A stretch of DNA of 64,000 nt from positions 17,116 through 81,115 of the forward strand of contig LXQJ01000052.1 in NCBI GenBank assembly GCA_001683895.1, given 5' to 3'. This document shows, in pieces, positions 44,006 to 56,235 of the stretch (positions are counted from its first letter, which is position 1; each line of letters starts with the position of its first letter). The stretch is from Luteimonas sp. ANT-B3E (lineage in GTDB: Bacteria > Pseudomonadota > Gammaproteobacteria > Xanthomonadales > Xanthomonadaceae). The notes under the pieces were generated by a model. It searched no databases. It was not told where the DNA came from and saw only the letters and a list, made by a program, of their open reading frames with translations. The translations under genes were made by a program, and so were the position numbers.

Positions 44006-44011
44006 TACACT
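44006..44011 (+). promoter_or_regulatory. Possible -10 box (TACACT) for tRNA-Leu
   Basis: TACACT lies 40 bp before the mature 5' end of tRNA-Leu, after GATAGCGAT. The -35 region is weak. It may also contribute to nuo transcription, since no terminator is evident after the tRNA. Confidence 0.35.
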
Positions 44012-44051
44012 AGCGTCCTGCCGCGATCCGTCGGGTCGCGGACACAAGCTT

Positions 44052-44136
44052 GCCCAGATGGCGGAATTGGTAGACGCACTACCTTGAGGTGGTAGCGACT
44101 TAGGTCGTGGGGGTTCGAGTCCCCCTTTGGGCACCA
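44052..44136 (+). tRNA. tRNA-Leu (GAG)
   Basis: An 85-nt class II tRNA including encoded CCA (44134-44136). The acceptor GCCCAGA pairs with TTTGGGC using a G-U-tolerant end. The anticodon stem-loop is CTACC-TTGAGGT-GGTAG, with GAG at 44086-44088 reading CUC and CUU. The variable arm is CGACTTAGGTCG-like, and the T arm GGGGGTTCGAGTCCCCC is canonical. It lies between secG and nuoA as in other xanthomonads. Confidence 0.96.
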
Positions 44137-44226
44137 TCACCGGAGCGTTCGGGACCCCGCCGTCCCGCCCCTCCCCATGCGGTCAAAGCAAGGGCCGCGC
44201 CGCGGCAAGTAGCCGAGAAGACGAGA

Positions 44227-44583
44227 GTGCTGGCCGAATACCTGCCGACCCTGCTGTTCCTGCTCGTTGCCACCGGCATCGGCATCGCCCTGCTGGTGAT
44301 CGGCAACCTGCTCGGTCCGAAGCGGCCGTCGGCTGAGAAGCTGTCGCCGTACGAATGCGGGTTTGCCGCGTTCGAGGACGCGCGCATGCAGTTCGACGTG
44401 CGCTACTACCTGATCGCGATCCAGTTCATCATTTTCGACCTCGAGATCATCTTCATCGTGCCCTGGGCCACCGTGTTCCGCGAGCTGGGCGTGCTCGGCC
44501 TGATCGAGATGGGCATCTTCGCCGGCATGCTCCTGCTGGGCTTCGTGTACGTCTGGAAGAAGGGCGCGCTGGAATGGGAGTGA
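44227..44583 (+). CDS. nuoA: NADH-quinone oxidoreductase subunit A
   Basis: NuoA is a small membrane-arm subunit of complex I near the quinone site. In 118 residues it has three helices ([59 protein letters not shown]) and the conserved loop [20 protein letters not shown], with a cysteine that responds to enzyme state in homologues. The GTG 44227 start is preceded by GAGA and gives the family length; the frame is open back into the tRNA but that part is not a gene. First of 14 nuo genes. Confidence 0.95.
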   Translation: MLAEYLPTLLFLLVATGIGIALLVIGNLLGPKRPSAEKLSPYECGFAAFEDARMQFDVRYYLIAIQFIIFDLEIIFIVPWATVFRELGVLGLIEMGIFAGMLLLGFVYVWKKGALEWE

Positions 44584-44587
44584 ACGC

Positions 44588-45220
44588 GTGAGCCGTGACG
44601 TCGATACCGCCGCGCCGTCGCTGGGCAAGCGCATCAGCGACCGCATCAGCGGGCTGATGAACAACCCGCTGCCCGACGGCCGCCTTGACGACATCCTGCG
44701 ACCCGAGGCGCTGCTGTCGAAGGCCGACAGCCCGCTCAACGAGCGCGGCTACCTCACCACGAGCTCCGACGTGCTGCTCAACTGGGCACGCACCGGCTCG
44801 ATGTGGCCGATGACCTTCGGGCTTGCCTGCTGCGCGGTGGAAATGATGCATGCCGGCGCGGCGCGGCTGGACCTGGACCGCTACGGCGTGGTGTTCCGCC
44901 CCAGCCCGCGCCAGTCCGACGTGATGATCGTCGCCGGGACCCTCGTCAACAAGATGGCACCGGCGCTGCGCAAGGTGTACGACCAGATGCCCGATCCCAA
45001 GTGGGTCATCTCGATGGGCAGCTGCGCCAACGGCGGCGGCTATTACCACTACTCGTACGCCGTGGTGCGCGGCTGCGACCGGATCGTGCCGGTCGACATC
45101 TACGTGCCGGGCTGCCCGCCGACCGCGGAGGCGCTGGTCTACGGCATCCTGCAACTGCAGAAAAAAATCCGCCGCGCGACCAATTTCGGCGATACCAAAA
45201 CGGGCCTGCGCAATGGCTGA
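44588..45220 (+). CDS. nuoB: NADH-quinone oxidoreductase subunit B
   Basis: NuoB binds the terminal 4Fe-4S cluster N2 that reduces quinone. In 210 residues the ligands are visible as the tandem cysteines in [11 protein letters not shown], then [16 protein letters not shown] and [15 protein letters not shown]. The N-terminal 55 residues ([16 protein letters not shown] and on) are longer than in the minimal form. GTG 44588 follows nuoA by 4 nt and the stop overlaps the nuoC start by 8 nt. Confidence 0.96.
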   Translation: MSRDVDTAAPSLGKRISDRISGLMNNPLPDGRLDDILRPEALLSKADSPLNERGYLTTSSDVLLNWARTGSMWPMTFGLACCAVEMMHAGAARLDLDRYGVVFRPSPRQSDVMIVAGTLVNKMAPALRKVYDQMPDPKWVISMGSCANGGGYYHYSYAVVRGCDRIVPVDIYVPGCPPTAEALVYGILQLQKKIRRATNFGDTKTGLRNG

Positions 45221-45974
45221 GACCGGTACCGCGTTCGCCTCGCGCCTGCGCGCGCGTTTTCCGCAGGCCGCGGTCGAAGTCGCGCTGCCGCGAGGCGAGG
45301 TCGGCATCGTGTTCGCGACCGCGGACTGGTATGCGGGCTGCCTTGCGCTGCGCGACGAGTTCGCGTTCGAGTCGCTGGTCGACCTGTGCGGCATTGACTA
45401 CCTCGGCTACGGCAGCGACGAGTGGGACACCTCGGTGTCGTCGGAGGGCTTCAGCCGCGGCGTGGAGGGGCGCGGTCCCGGGCGCTTCGCTTTCGGCCAG
45501 ACCACCAGCCAGCAGGCGCCGCAGCCCGAGGGCAGCGTGATCACCCCCGTGCCGCAGCGGCGCTTCGCGACCGTGGTGCAGCTGCTGTCGGTATCGGCCA
45601 ACCAGCGCCTGCGCGCGACCTGCTACGCCGACGATGACGACCTGCCGGTGATGGCATCGGTCAGCGACCTGTGGCCGGGCACCAACTGGTTCGAGCGCGA
45701 GGCGTTCGACCTGTTCGGCATCATCTACGAAGGCCATCCGGACCTGCGCCGGATCCTGACCGACTACGGCTTCGTCGGCCATCCGTTCCGCAAGGACTTC
45801 CCGCTGATCGGCAACGTCGAGGTTCGCTACGACCCGGAGCGCAAGCGCGTGGTCTACGAGCCGGTGACCTCGGTGGAGCCACGCGTTGGCGTGCCGCGCG
45901 TGATCCGCGACGACGCACGCTATGCCACCGCCGCCGGCGAGCAGATGGCGCGCCGCGCCGGGGACGCCGGATGA
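45213..45974 (+). CDS. nuoC: NADH-quinone oxidoreductase subunit C
   Basis: NuoC is a peripheral-arm subunit that packs against NuoD. The family signature [12 protein letters not shown] appears here as [20 protein letters not shown], followed by [19 protein letters not shown]. Length is 253 residues because of an insertion of about 40 residues ([20 protein letters not shown] onward) between the [11 protein letters not shown] block and the [12 protein letters not shown] block. NuoC is separate from NuoD here, unlike the fused E. coli form. The stop overlaps the nuoD ATG by 4 nt. Confidence 0.95.
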   Translation: MAETGTAFASRLRARFPQAAVEVALPRGEVGIVFATADWYAGCLALRDEFAFESLVDLCGIDYLGYGSDEWDTSVSSEGFSRGVEGRGPGRFAFGQTTSQQAPQPEGSVITPVPQRRFATVVQLLSVSANQRLRATCYADDDDLPVMASVSDLWPGTNWFEREAFDLFGIIYEGHPDLRRILTDYGFVGHPFRKDFPLIGNVEVRYDPERKRVVYEPVTSVEPRVGVPRVIRDDARYATAAGEQMARRAGDAG

Positions 45975-47299
45975 GCGCCGTGCCCTCGAGCCAGGCCGAG
46001 CAGCACCGCGCCGAAGAAGGTTTTGCGAGCAGCGTCGCGGAGTCGCGGCAGGAGATCCGCAACTACACGCTCAACTTCGGCCCCCAGCACCCGGCCGCGC
46101 ACGGCGTGCTGCGACTGATCCTGGAGATGGATGGCGAGGTCGTGCAGCGCGCCGATCCGCACATCGGCCTGCTGCACCGCGGCACCGAGAAGCTCGCCGA
46201 GTCGAAGCCGTTCAACCAGTCAATCGGCTACATGGACCGGCTCGACTACGTGTCGATGATGTGCAACGAGCACGCGTACGTGCGCGCCATCGAGACCCTG
46301 ATGGGCGTCGAGGCGCCGCCGCGCGCGCAGTGGATCCGCACCATGTTCGACGAGGTGACGCGGATCCTCAACCACCTGATGTGGGTAGGCTCCAACGGCC
46401 TCGACCTCGGCGCGATGGCGGTGTTCCTGTACGCGTTCCGCGAGCGCGAGGAGCTCATGGACGCCTACGAGGCGGTCAGCGGCGCGCGCATGCACGCGAC
46501 CTACTACCGCCCCGGCGGCGTCTACCGCGACCTGCCGGAGCGCATGTCGCAGTACCGCGAGTCTCCGTGGAAGAAGGGCGCGAAGCTGAAGCGCTCCAAT
46601 GCGTGGCGCGAGGGCTCGCTGCTCGACTTCCTCGAGGCGTTCGCGAAGGACTTCCCGCATCGAATCGACGAGTACGAGACGCTGCTCACCGACAACCGGA
46701 TCTGGAAGCAGCGTACCGTGGGCATCGGCGTGATCCCGCCCGAGAAGGCGCTGGCGTGGGGCATGACCGGACCGATGCTGCGCGGCTCGGGCATCGCCTG
46801 GGACCTGCGCAAGAAGCGTCCCTACGCTGCCTACGACCAGGTTGACTTCGACATCCCGGTGGGGGTCGCCGGCGACTGCTACGACCGTTATCTTGTGCGC
46901 ATGGCCGAGATGCGGCAGTCGGTGCGCATCATCGAGCAGTGCATCGCGTGGCTGCGGGCCAACCCCGGCCCGGTGATGATCGACAACTACAAGGTCGCGC
47001 CGCCTTCCCGCGGGGAGATGAAGGACGACATGGAAGCGCTGATCCACCACTTCAAGCTGTTCACCGAAGGCTACTGCGTGCCTGCCGGCGAGACCTACAG
47101 CGCGGTCGAGGGGCCGAAGGGCGAGCTCGGCGTGTACATGGTCAGCGACGGCGCCAACAAGCCTTTCCGCATGCACGTGCGCGCGCCCGGCTTCGCACAC
47201 CTGTCGTCGATGGACGAGGTGGTGCGCGGGCACATGCTGGCCGACGTGGTCGCGATGATCGGCACCTACGACATCGTGTTCGGCGAGATCGACAGGTAA
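45971..47299 (+). CDS. nuoD: NADH-quinone oxidoreductase subunit D
   Basis: NuoD forms, with NuoB, the quinone-binding pocket. The 442-residue protein shows [20 protein letters not shown] (quinone-site histidine), [31 protein letters not shown], and the C-terminal [20 protein letters not shown] and [10 protein letters not shown]. It is related to the large subunit of NiFe hydrogenases but has lost the metal-binding cysteines, as expected. ATG 45971 overlaps the nuoC stop. Confidence 0.97.
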   Translation: MSAVPSSQAEQHRAEEGFASSVAESRQEIRNYTLNFGPQHPAAHGVLRLILEMDGEVVQRADPHIGLLHRGTEKLAESKPFNQSIGYMDRLDYVSMMCNEHAYVRAIETLMGVEAPPRAQWIRTMFDEVTRILNHLMWVGSNGLDLGAMAVFLYAFREREELMDAYEAVSGARMHATYYRPGGVYRDLPERMSQYRESPWKKGAKLKRSNAWREGSLLDFLEAFAKDFPHRIDEYETLLTDNRIWKQRTVGIGVIPPEKALAWGMTGPMLRGSGIAWDLRKKRPYAAYDQVDFDIPVGVAGDCYDRYLVRMAEMRQSVRIIEQCIAWLRANPGPVMIDNYKVAPPSRGEMKDDMEALIHHFKLFTEGYCVPAGETYSAVEGPKGELGVYMVSDGANKPFRMHVRAPGFAHLSSMDEVVRGHMLADVVAMIGTYDIVFGEIDR

Positions 47300-47307
47300 G
47301 GACGACG

Positions 47308-47835
47308 ATGAAGGCGACAGGCAACTTCGAGAACGCACGCAACATCGATCCCCTGGTCGCGCTCAGCGACGACACGCGTGCGCACATCGACCACTGGCTG
47401 GCCAAGTTCCCGGCCGACCGCAAGCGCTCGGCGGTGCTGCAGGGGCTGTTCGCCGCGCAGCAGCAGAACGACGGCTGGCTGAGCGACGAGATCATCGCCG
47501 CGGTGGCCAAGTACCTCGAGCTGCCCCCGGTGTGGGCATACGAGGTCGCGACCTTCTACTCGATGTTCGAGACCGCGCCGGTCGGCCGCCACAACGTCGC
47601 GTTCTGCACCAACATCAGCTGCTGGCTCAATGGCGCCGAGGACCTGGTGGCCCATGCCGAACGGCGCCTGGGCTGCCGGCTGGGCGAGTCCTCCGCCGAC
47701 GGCCGCGTGTACCTCAAACGCGAGGAAGAATGCGTCGCGGCGTGCTGCGGCGCGCCGGTGGTCGTGATCAATGGCCACTACCACGAGAACCTCGACGCGG
47801 CCGCGGTCGACGCGCTGCTTGACGGACTGAAGTAG
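47308..47835 (+). CDS. nuoE: NADH-quinone oxidoreductase subunit E
   Basis: NuoE carries the 2Fe-2S cluster N1a next to the FMN site. In 175 residues the thioredoxin-like ferredoxin domain has its ligands in [11 protein letters not shown] and in [20 protein letters not shown]. The helical N-terminus [20 protein letters not shown] and the [15 protein letters not shown] block are normal for the family. ATG 47308 lies 8 nt after the nuoD stop. Encoded just before its partner NuoF. Confidence 0.96.
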   Translation: MKATGNFENARNIDPLVALSDDTRAHIDHWLAKFPADRKRSAVLQGLFAAQQQNDGWLSDEIIAAVAKYLELPPVWAYEVATFYSMFETAPVGRHNVAFCTNISCWLNGAEDLVAHAERRLGCRLGESSADGRVYLKREEECVAACCGAPVVVINGHYHENLDAAAVDALLDGLK

Positions 47836-47849
47836 AGGCTGGCGACGAC

Positions 47850-49199
47850 ATGGCACAGCACACCCCGCACGCATCCGCCGGCTACGGTCCGGTCGGCCCG
47901 GCGCCCAAGGAGCATCAGGCGGTCTACACGACGCTGCACTTCGACAAGCCGTGGGCTTACGACAACTACCTCAAGACCGGTGGCTACAGCGCTCTGCGCC
48001 GGATCCTCGAGGAGAAGATCCCGCCGGCCGACGTCATCGAGATGGTCAAGCAGTCGGGCCTGCGCGGCCGTGGTGGCGCCGGCTTCCCGACCGGGTTGAA
48101 GTGGAGCTTCATGCCCAAGGACTCGCGGATGCAGAAGTACATCCTGTGCAATTCGGACGAGTCCGAGCCAGGCACCTGCAAGGACCGCGACATCCTGCGC
48201 TACAACCCGCACGCGGTCATCGAGGGCATGGCGATCGCCTGCTATGCCACCGGTGCCTCGACCGGCTACAACTACCTGCGAGGCGAGTTCCACCACGAAC
48301 CTTTCGAGCACTTCGAGGAAGCGACCGCGGAGGCCTACGCCAACGGCTGGCTGGGGCGCGACATCCTCGGCAGCGGCATCGACATCGAGCTGTACAACGC
48401 GCTCGGCGCGGGCGCGTACATCTGCGGCGAGGAGACCGCGTTGATGGAGTCGCTCGAAGGCAAGAAGGGGCAGCCGCGGTACAAGCCGCCGTTCCCGGCC
48501 AACTTCGGGCTGTTCGGCAAGCCGACCACGATCAACAACACCGAGACGTTCGCGTCGGTGCCCGCGATCATCCGCAACGGCGGCGAGTGGTTCCTCAACC
48601 TCGGCAAGCCCAACAACGGCGGGCCGAAGATCTTCTCGGTGTCGGGCCACGTGGCGAAGCCGGGCAACTTCGAGGTGCGCCTCGGCACCCCGTTCGCGGA
48701 GCTGCTGGAGATGGCCGGAGGCATGCGGCCAGGGCGGACGCTGAAGGGCGTGATCCCCGGCGGGTCGTCGATGCCGGTGCTCCCCGGCGACACGATGATG
48801 GGGCTGACGATGGACTACGACAGCATCCAGAAGGCCGGCTCCGGCCTGGGCTCGGGCGCGGTCATCGTGATGGACGACACCACCTGCATGGTGCGCGCCT
48901 GCCAGCGCATCGCGCGCTTCTACTACGCCGAATCCTGCGGCCAATGCACGCCGTGCCGCGAAGGCACCGGCTGGATGTACCGGATGCTGACGCGCATCGT
49001 CGAGGGCCAGTCGACGCTCGACGACCTGCACATGCTCAAGGCCGCCGCGGGGCAAATCGAGGGCCACACCATCTGCGCCTTCGGCGAGGCGGCAGCGTGG
49101 CCGGTGCAGGGCTTCCTTCGCCACTACTGGGACGAGTTCGCGTTCTACATCCGCAACGGCCGTTCTGTCGTCGACGACGCGCCGAGGGCCGCGGCATGA
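47850..49199 (+). CDS. nuoF: NADH-quinone oxidoreductase subunit F
   Basis: NuoF binds NADH, FMN and cluster N3, and is where electrons enter complex I. The 449-residue chain has the FMN/NADH motifs [20 protein letters not shown] and [20 protein letters not shown], and the 4Fe-4S ligands in [15 protein letters not shown] with a distant cysteine in [18 protein letters not shown]. Length and motif order are standard. Confidence 0.97.
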   Translation: MAQHTPHASAGYGPVGPAPKEHQAVYTTLHFDKPWAYDNYLKTGGYSALRRILEEKIPPADVIEMVKQSGLRGRGGAGFPTGLKWSFMPKDSRMQKYILCNSDESEPGTCKDRDILRYNPHAVIEGMAIACYATGASTGYNYLRGEFHHEPFEHFEEATAEAYANGWLGRDILGSGIDIELYNALGAGAYICGEETALMESLEGKKGQPRYKPPFPANFGLFGKPTTINNTETFASVPAIIRNGGEWFLNLGKPNNGGPKIFSVSGHVAKPGNFEVRLGTPFAELLEMAGGMRPGRTLKGVIPGGSSMPVLPGDTMMGLTMDYDSIQKAGSGLGSGAVIVMDDTTCMVRACQRIARFYYAESCGQCTPCREGTGWMYRMLTRIVEGQSTLDDLHMLKAAAGQIEGHTICAFGEAAAWPVQGFLRHYWDEFAFYIRNGRSVVDDAPRAAA

Positions 49200-49257
49200 T
49201 GCCCGCCGCGATCGTGATCACGGCGCGAGCGTGCATCCGGCGGCCGGCGGTGGCCCG

Positions 49258-51528
49258 GTGAGCGCGCAGCCGGTCAACCCGGGGCTGCCGCCCGACCACG
49301 TCACCGTCTTCATCGACGGCGTGGAGATGGCCGCGCCCAAGGGCTCGATGATCATCCATGCCGCCGACAGGGCCGGCATCCCCATCCCGCGCTTCTGCTA
49401 TCACGACAAGCTTGCCATCGCAGCCAACTGCCGTATGTGCCTGGTCGAGGTAGAGAAGATGCAAAAGCCCGCGCCGGCGTGTGCGACGCCGGTCATGGAC
49501 GGCATGAAGGTCTCCACGCGCAGCGACAAGGCGCTGAAGTCGCAGCGCAGCGTGATGGAGTTCCTGCTCATCAACCACCCGCTCGACTGCCCGATCTGCG
49601 ACCAGGGCGGCGAGTGCGAGCTGCAGGACCTGGCGATGGGCTACGGTCGCTCGGTCAGCCGCTTCAACGAACGCAAGCGCGTGGTCGCCGACGAGGACCT
49701 CGGGCCGCTGGTCGCCACCGACATGACCCGCTGCATCCAGTGCACGCGCTGCATCCGCTTCACCGCCGAGATCGCCGGGACCCACGAGCTCGGCGGCATG
49801 CGGCGCGGCGAGAACCTGCAGGTCGGCACCTATGACGGCAAGCCGCTGTCGACCGAGCTGTCGGGCAACGTGATCGACATCTGCCCGGTCGGCGCGCTGA
49901 CCAACAAGGTGTTTCGCTTCCGTGCGCGTCCCTGGGAGCTGGTGGCGCGCGAATCGCTCGGTTACCACGATGCGCTCGGCAGCAACCTGTTCCTGCACGT
50001 GCGCCGCGGCGAGGTGATGCGCACCGTGCCGCGCGACAATGAAGCGGTCAACGAGTGCTGGCTGTCCGACCGGGACCGCTATTCCCACCAGGGCCTGGAA
50101 GCCGACGACCGCGCGCGCGTGCCGATGCTGCGCGTGGCGTCCAACGGCGACGACGGCGACTGGCGCGAGGCGGGCTGGGAAGAGGCGCTGGAGCGCGCCG
50201 CCACCATCCTGCGCGACAACGCCGCCGACGGCCTCGGCATGCTGGTGCATCCGTCGACCTCCAACGAGGAGGGCGCGCTTCTGGCCGTACTGGGCGAGGC
50301 GCTGGGTACAGCCCACCTCGATCACCGCATCGACCAGCACGACCTGTCCGACGGCGCCGCCGCCGAGCCGTTCGCAATGCCGGTCGCCGACATCGCCCAC
50401 GCCGACGTGATCGTGATCGTCGGCTCGCACCTGCGTTACGAGGTCCCGCTGCTGCACCAGCGCGTACGCGCTGCGTTCAACCGCGGCGCCAGCGTGCACG
50501 TCATCAACCCGGTGGACTTCGAGTTCACCTTCGACATCGCCTCGCGCCAGATCGTCGCACCGTCGGCGCTGGCGGCGGCACTCGGGTCGTCTGTCACGGA
50601 CGACGCGCTGCGCGACGCGAGCCGCCCGGTGGTCATCATTGGCGCCGTCGCCGAGCGCGGCCCCCATGCGGCCGCGATCCGCGCCGCCGCCGCCGCCCTT
50701 ACGGGTCGCGCCACCGTGTGCCGCATCCCGCAGGGCGCCAACGCTGTCGGCCTCTCGCGCCACGGCGTGCTGCCGGGCGGGCTCGACGCGCGCGCGATGC
50801 TGGTGTCGCCGCGCAGCGCCTACCTGCTGTACGGCATCGAGCCGGGGCTGGATTTCGCCGATCCCCCCCTTGCGCGCAAGGCATTGGGCGCGGCCCAGGT
50901 CGTGGCCTTCAGCCAGTTCGCGTGCGCGTCCACGCGAGCGGTCGCCGACGTGATCCTGCCGATCGGCCTGTTGCCGGAGATCGATGCCACGCTGACCAAC
51001 CTCGAGGGCCGGGACCAGGTCGCGATCCCCGCCGGCAAGCTGCCGGGTCTGGCGCAGCCAGGCTGGCGCGTGCTGCGGGCGCTCGCGGGCGGCATGGGGT
51101 TGCCCGGTTTCGAGTTCACCGACCTCGGCGGTGCGCGCGCCGCGATGGTGCTGCGCACGGTGTCGATGGTGGATGGTGCTGGTCCGGAGGGGAAGCTCGC
51201 CGGTGGGCAGGACGCCGCCGGCGCTGGCCATGGCGTCGAGCTGGCCGCGTCGCAGGCGATCTACCGGATCGACGCGGTCACGCGCCGCGCCGCGGCGTTG
51301 CAGGCGCACCCTCTGACGTTGGGCCCGCGGGTCACGCTGCATCCCGACACTGCCGCCGACGCCGGCCTGCGCGAAGGCACGATGGCCAAGGTCGGCAACG
51401 GGGTCGGCACCGCGACGCTGCAGGTCGCGACCAGTATCCGGGTGGCACCCGGCATCGCGTGGGTCGAGTCGGGCTACGGCGCGACCGCGGCGCTGGCGTC
51501 CGGCCGGGTGACGGTGGTGGCGGCATGA
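49258..51528 (+). CDS. nuoG: NADH-quinone oxidoreductase subunit G
   Basis: NuoG carries the chain of Fe-S clusters that leads from NuoE/F to NuoB/I. The 756-residue protein has an N-terminal 2Fe-2S domain ([20 protein letters not shown], then [10 protein letters not shown]), the His-Cys cluster segment [19 protein letters not shown], a 4Fe-4S pair ([30 protein letters not shown]) and a molybdopterin-oxidoreductase-like C-terminal domain without cofactor. GTG 49258 gives (M)[17 protein letters not shown], the usual start in this group; GTG 49231 would add nine residues. The stop overlaps the nuoH ATG. Confidence 0.95.
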   Translation: MSAQPVNPGLPPDHVTVFIDGVEMAAPKGSMIIHAADRAGIPIPRFCYHDKLAIAANCRMCLVEVEKMQKPAPACATPVMDGMKVSTRSDKALKSQRSVMEFLLINHPLDCPICDQGGECELQDLAMGYGRSVSRFNERKRVVADEDLGPLVATDMTRCIQCTRCIRFTAEIAGTHELGGMRRGENLQVGTYDGKPLSTELSGNVIDICPVGALTNKVFRFRARPWELVARESLGYHDALGSNLFLHVRRGEVMRTVPRDNEAVNECWLSDRDRYSHQGLEADDRARVPMLRVASNGDDGDWREAGWEEALERAATILRDNAADGLGMLVHPSTSNEEGALLAVLGEALGTAHLDHRIDQHDLSDGAAAEPFAMPVADIAHADVIVIVGSHLRYEVPLLHQRVRAAFNRGASVHVINPVDFEFTFDIASRQIVAPSALAAALGSSVTDDALRDASRPVVIIGAVAERGPHAAAIRAAAAALTGRATVCRIPQGANAVGLSRHGVLPGGLDARAMLVSPRSAYLLYGIEPGLDFADPPLARKALGAAQVVAFSQFACASTRAVADVILPIGLLPEIDATLTNLEGRDQVAIPAGKLPGLAQPGWRVLRALAGGMGLPGFEFTDLGGARAAMVLRTVSMVDGAGPEGKLAGGQDAAGAGHGVELAASQAIYRIDAVTRRAAALQAHPLTLGPRVTLHPDTAADAGLREGTMAKVGNGVGTATLQVATSIRVAPGIAWVESGYGATAALASGRVTVVAA

Positions 51529-52616
51529 ACACCTACGAGTTCCTGTCACCTGTGTCCGGGCCGGTGCAGGCGTTCCTGGCGTCGCTGGGCCCGGCCGGGC
51601 TGGTGGCGTGGATCGTGCTCAAGATCCTGCTGGTCGCGGTGCCGGTGATCCTGGCGGTCGCGTTCTACGTGGTCTGGGAGCGCAAGCTGATCGGCTGGAT
51701 GCATTCGCGCCACGGGCCGATGTACGTCGGCATGGGTGTTTTCCAGGCGTTCGCCGACGTCTTCAAGCTGCTGTTCAAGGAAGTCATCCAGCCGACCAAG
51801 GCGCAGCCGGTGCTGTACGTGCTGGCGCCGCTGATCACGCTGGCGCCGGCGTTCGCGGCGTGGGCCGTGGTGCCGTTCGATGCCCAGCTGGTGCTGTCCA
51901 ACGCCAACGCCGGCCTGCTGTACCTGCTGGCGATGACCTCGCTGGGCGTGTACGGGATCATCCTCGCGGGCTGGGCCTCCAATTCCAAGTATGCGTTCCT
52001 GGGCGCGATGCGCTCCGCGGCGCAGGTCGTCAGTTACGAGATCGCCATGGGCTTCGCGCTGGTCGGCGTGATGGTCGGCGCCGGCAGCCTCAACCTGACG
52101 GAAATCGTCATGGCGCAGGCCGGCAGCAAGGGCCTGTTCGACTGGTTCTGGCTGCCAATGCTGCCGCTGTTCGTCGTGTTCTTCGTGTCTGGCGTCGCAG
52201 AGACCAACCGTGCGCCGTTCGACGTGGTCGAGGGCGAGTCGGAGATCGTCGCCGGGCACATGGTCGAGTACTCGGGCTCGGCGTTCGCGCTGTTCTTCCT
52301 GGCCGAATACGCCAACATGATCCTGGTGAGCTTCCTCACTGCGATCTTCTTCATGGGCGGCTGGCTGTCCCCGTTCCAGGGCTGGTTCGACGGCATCCCG
52401 GTGCTGTCGCTGCTCGCGGTCGACGGCTGGTGGTGGCTGTTCGCGAAGGCGGGGTTCTTCGCCAGCTGCTTCATCTGGTTCCGCGCGTCGTTACCGCGCT
52501 ATCGCTATGACCAGATCATGCGGCTGGGGTGGAAGGTGTTCATCCCGCTTTCGATCTTCTGGATCGTGGTGACCGCATTGATGGCGTATTACGGCGTGTT
52601 CGAGGCAGGGGTCTGA
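51525..52616 (+). CDS. nuoH: NADH-quinone oxidoreductase subunit H
   Basis: NuoH links the peripheral and membrane arms and forms the entrance for quinone. The 363-residue, about eight-helix protein has the conserved loops [73 protein letters not shown] and [20 protein letters not shown], all carrying the charged residues tied to proton coupling. ATG 51525 overlaps the nuoG stop, and the stop shares a base with the nuoI ATG. Confidence 0.97.
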   Translation: MNTYEFLSPVSGPVQAFLASLGPAGLVAWIVLKILLVAVPVILAVAFYVVWERKLIGWMHSRHGPMYVGMGVFQAFADVFKLLFKEVIQPTKAQPVLYVLAPLITLAPAFAAWAVVPFDAQLVLSNANAGLLYLLAMTSLGVYGIILAGWASNSKYAFLGAMRSAAQVVSYEIAMGFALVGVMVGAGSLNLTEIVMAQAGSKGLFDWFWLPMLPLFVVFFVSGVAETNRAPFDVVEGESEIVAGHMVEYSGSAFALFFLAEYANMILVSFLTAIFFMGGWLSPFQGWFDGIPVLSLLAVDGWWWLFAKAGFFASCFIWFRASLPRYRYDQIMRLGWKVFIPLSIFWIVVTALMAYYGVFEAGV

Positions 52617-53104
52617 TGGGCAAGCTGGGTTCCTACCTGAAGTCGCTGCTGCTGCTGGAGCTGCTCGGCGGCCTGTGGCTGACGCTGAAGTACCTGTTCC
52701 GTCCCAAGTACACGCTGATGTACCCGATGGAGAAGACGCCGCAGTCGCCGCGCTTCCGCGGCCTGCATGCGCTGCGCCGCTATCCCAACGGCGAGGAGCG
52801 CTGCATCGCGTGCAAGCTGTGCGAGGCAGTGTGCCCGGCGCTGGCGATCACGATCGACTCCGAGATGCGCGCCGACGGCAGCCGCCGCACCACGCGCTAC
52901 GACATCGACCTGTTCAAGTGCATCTACTGCGGGTTCTGCGAGGAATCCTGCCCGGTGGACTCGATCGTCGAAACCCACGTCCACGAGTACCACTTCGAGC
53001 TGCGCGGCGAGAACATCGTCGACAAGCAGCAGCTGCTGGCGATCGGCGACCGGCTGGAGCCGGAGATCGCCGAGCGCCGCACCGCCGATGCGGCCTACAG
53101 GTAA
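52616..53104 (+). CDS. nuoI: NADH-quinone oxidoreductase subunit I
   Basis: NuoI holds clusters N6a and N6b between NuoG and NuoB. In 162 residues the two 4Fe-4S motifs are [17 protein letters not shown] and [19 protein letters not shown]. The N-terminal amphipathic segment [20 protein letters not shown] lies against the membrane. ATG 52616 overlaps the nuoH stop by one base (TGATG). Confidence 0.96.
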   Translation: MGKLGSYLKSLLLLELLGGLWLTLKYLFRPKYTLMYPMEKTPQSPRFRGLHALRRYPNGEERCIACKLCEAVCPALAITIDSEMRADGSRRTTRYDIDLFKCIYCGFCEESCPVDSIVETHVHEYHFELRGENIVDKQQLLAIGDRLEPEIAERRTADAAYR

Positions 53105-53107
53105 GCC

Positions 53108-53758
53108 ATGGATTTCGTTCTCATCGCGTTCTACGCCTTCGCGGCCGTTACCGTCATGTCCGCGGTGGCGGTCATCAGCGTGCGCAACCCGGTGCACGCG
53201 GCGCTGTTCCTGGTGCTGACGTTCTTCACCGTGGCCTGCACGTGGATCATCGCCGGCGCGGAGTTCCTCGGCGTGGCGCTGATCCTGGTGTACGTCGGTG
53301 CGGTGATGGTGCTGTTCCTGTTCGTGGTGATGATGCTCGACGTCGACGTGGCGCCGCTGCGCGAAGGCTACGTGCGCTACCTGCCGGTCGGGCTGGTGGT
53401 GGCGGTGGTGATGCTGGTCGAGATCCTGGCGCTGATCGGCATCAAGGCGCGCGTGGCGACGCCGTTCGCTCCCGACGCCGCGGAGGTGGAGGGCGTGTCC
53501 AACACGGTCTGGCTGGCGCGGCGGCTGTTCACCGATTTCCTGCTGCCGTTCGAGGTCGCGGCGCTGATCCTGACCGTGGCGGTGGTCGCCGCGGTGATGC
53601 TGACGCTGCGCCGGCGCGAGGGCACCAAGCACCAGGATCCGGCGGCCCAGTCGCGCGTGCGCGCTGGCGACCGCATGCGGCTGGTCAAGATGGATGCGAC
53701 CGCGCCAACAGTGGAGCCGACCGGCGACATGGCAGCGCCGGACGGGGAGGCGAAGTAA
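53108..53758 (+). CDS. nuoJ: NADH-quinone oxidoreductase subunit J
   Basis: NuoJ is a five-helix membrane subunit; its third helix, with [20 protein letters not shown], contains the pi-bulge region moving during turnover. The 216-residue sequence has the conserved [17 protein letters not shown]. The C-terminal 45 residues ([20 protein letters not shown] onward) are hydrophilic and lineage-variable. The stop overlaps the nuoK ATG by one base. Confidence 0.95.
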   Translation: MDFVLIAFYAFAAVTVMSAVAVISVRNPVHAALFLVLTFFTVACTWIIAGAEFLGVALILVYVGAVMVLFLFVVMMLDVDVAPLREGYVRYLPVGLVVAVVMLVEILALIGIKARVATPFAPDAAEVEGVSNTVWLARRLFTDFLLPFEVAALILTVAVVAAVMLTLRRREGTKHQDPAAQSRVRAGDRMRLVKMDATAPTVEPTGDMAAPDGEAK

Positions 53759-54084
53759 TGGAGTCCACGGTCATCAGCGGGCTCGCGCTCGGCCACTACC
53801 TTGCGCTGGGTGCCGTGCTGTTCTGCATCAGCGTCGCCGGCATCTTTCTCAACCGCAAGAACGTGATCATCCTGCTGATGTCGATCGAGCTGATGCTGCT
53901 CGCGGTCAACATCAACTTCATTGCGTTCTCGCGGGAGTTCGGTGACGCCGCCGGCCAGATCTTCGTGTTCTTCATCCTGACCGTCGCCGCCGCGGAGGCC
54001 GCCATCGGGCTGGCGATCCTGGTCACGGTGTTCCGCAACCGGCACACGATCAATGTCGCCGAACTCGACACGTTGAAGGGCTGA
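53758..54084 (+). CDS. nuoK: NADH-quinone oxidoreductase subunit K
   Basis: NuoK (MrpC-like) is a three-helix proton-channel subunit. The 108-residue product has the key membrane glutamates in [20 protein letters not shown] and [17 protein letters not shown], matching the two conserved positions of the family. ATG 53758 follows the TAATG overlap with nuoJ. Confidence 0.96.
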   Translation: MESTVISGLALGHYLALGAVLFCISVAGIFLNRKNVIILLMSIELMLLAVNINFIAFSREFGDAAGQIFVFFILTVAAAEAAIGLAILVTVFRNRHTINVAELDTLKG

Positions 54085-54087
54085 CCG

Positions 54088-56229
<2,142 letters not shown>

Positions 56230-56235
56230 TCCCCC

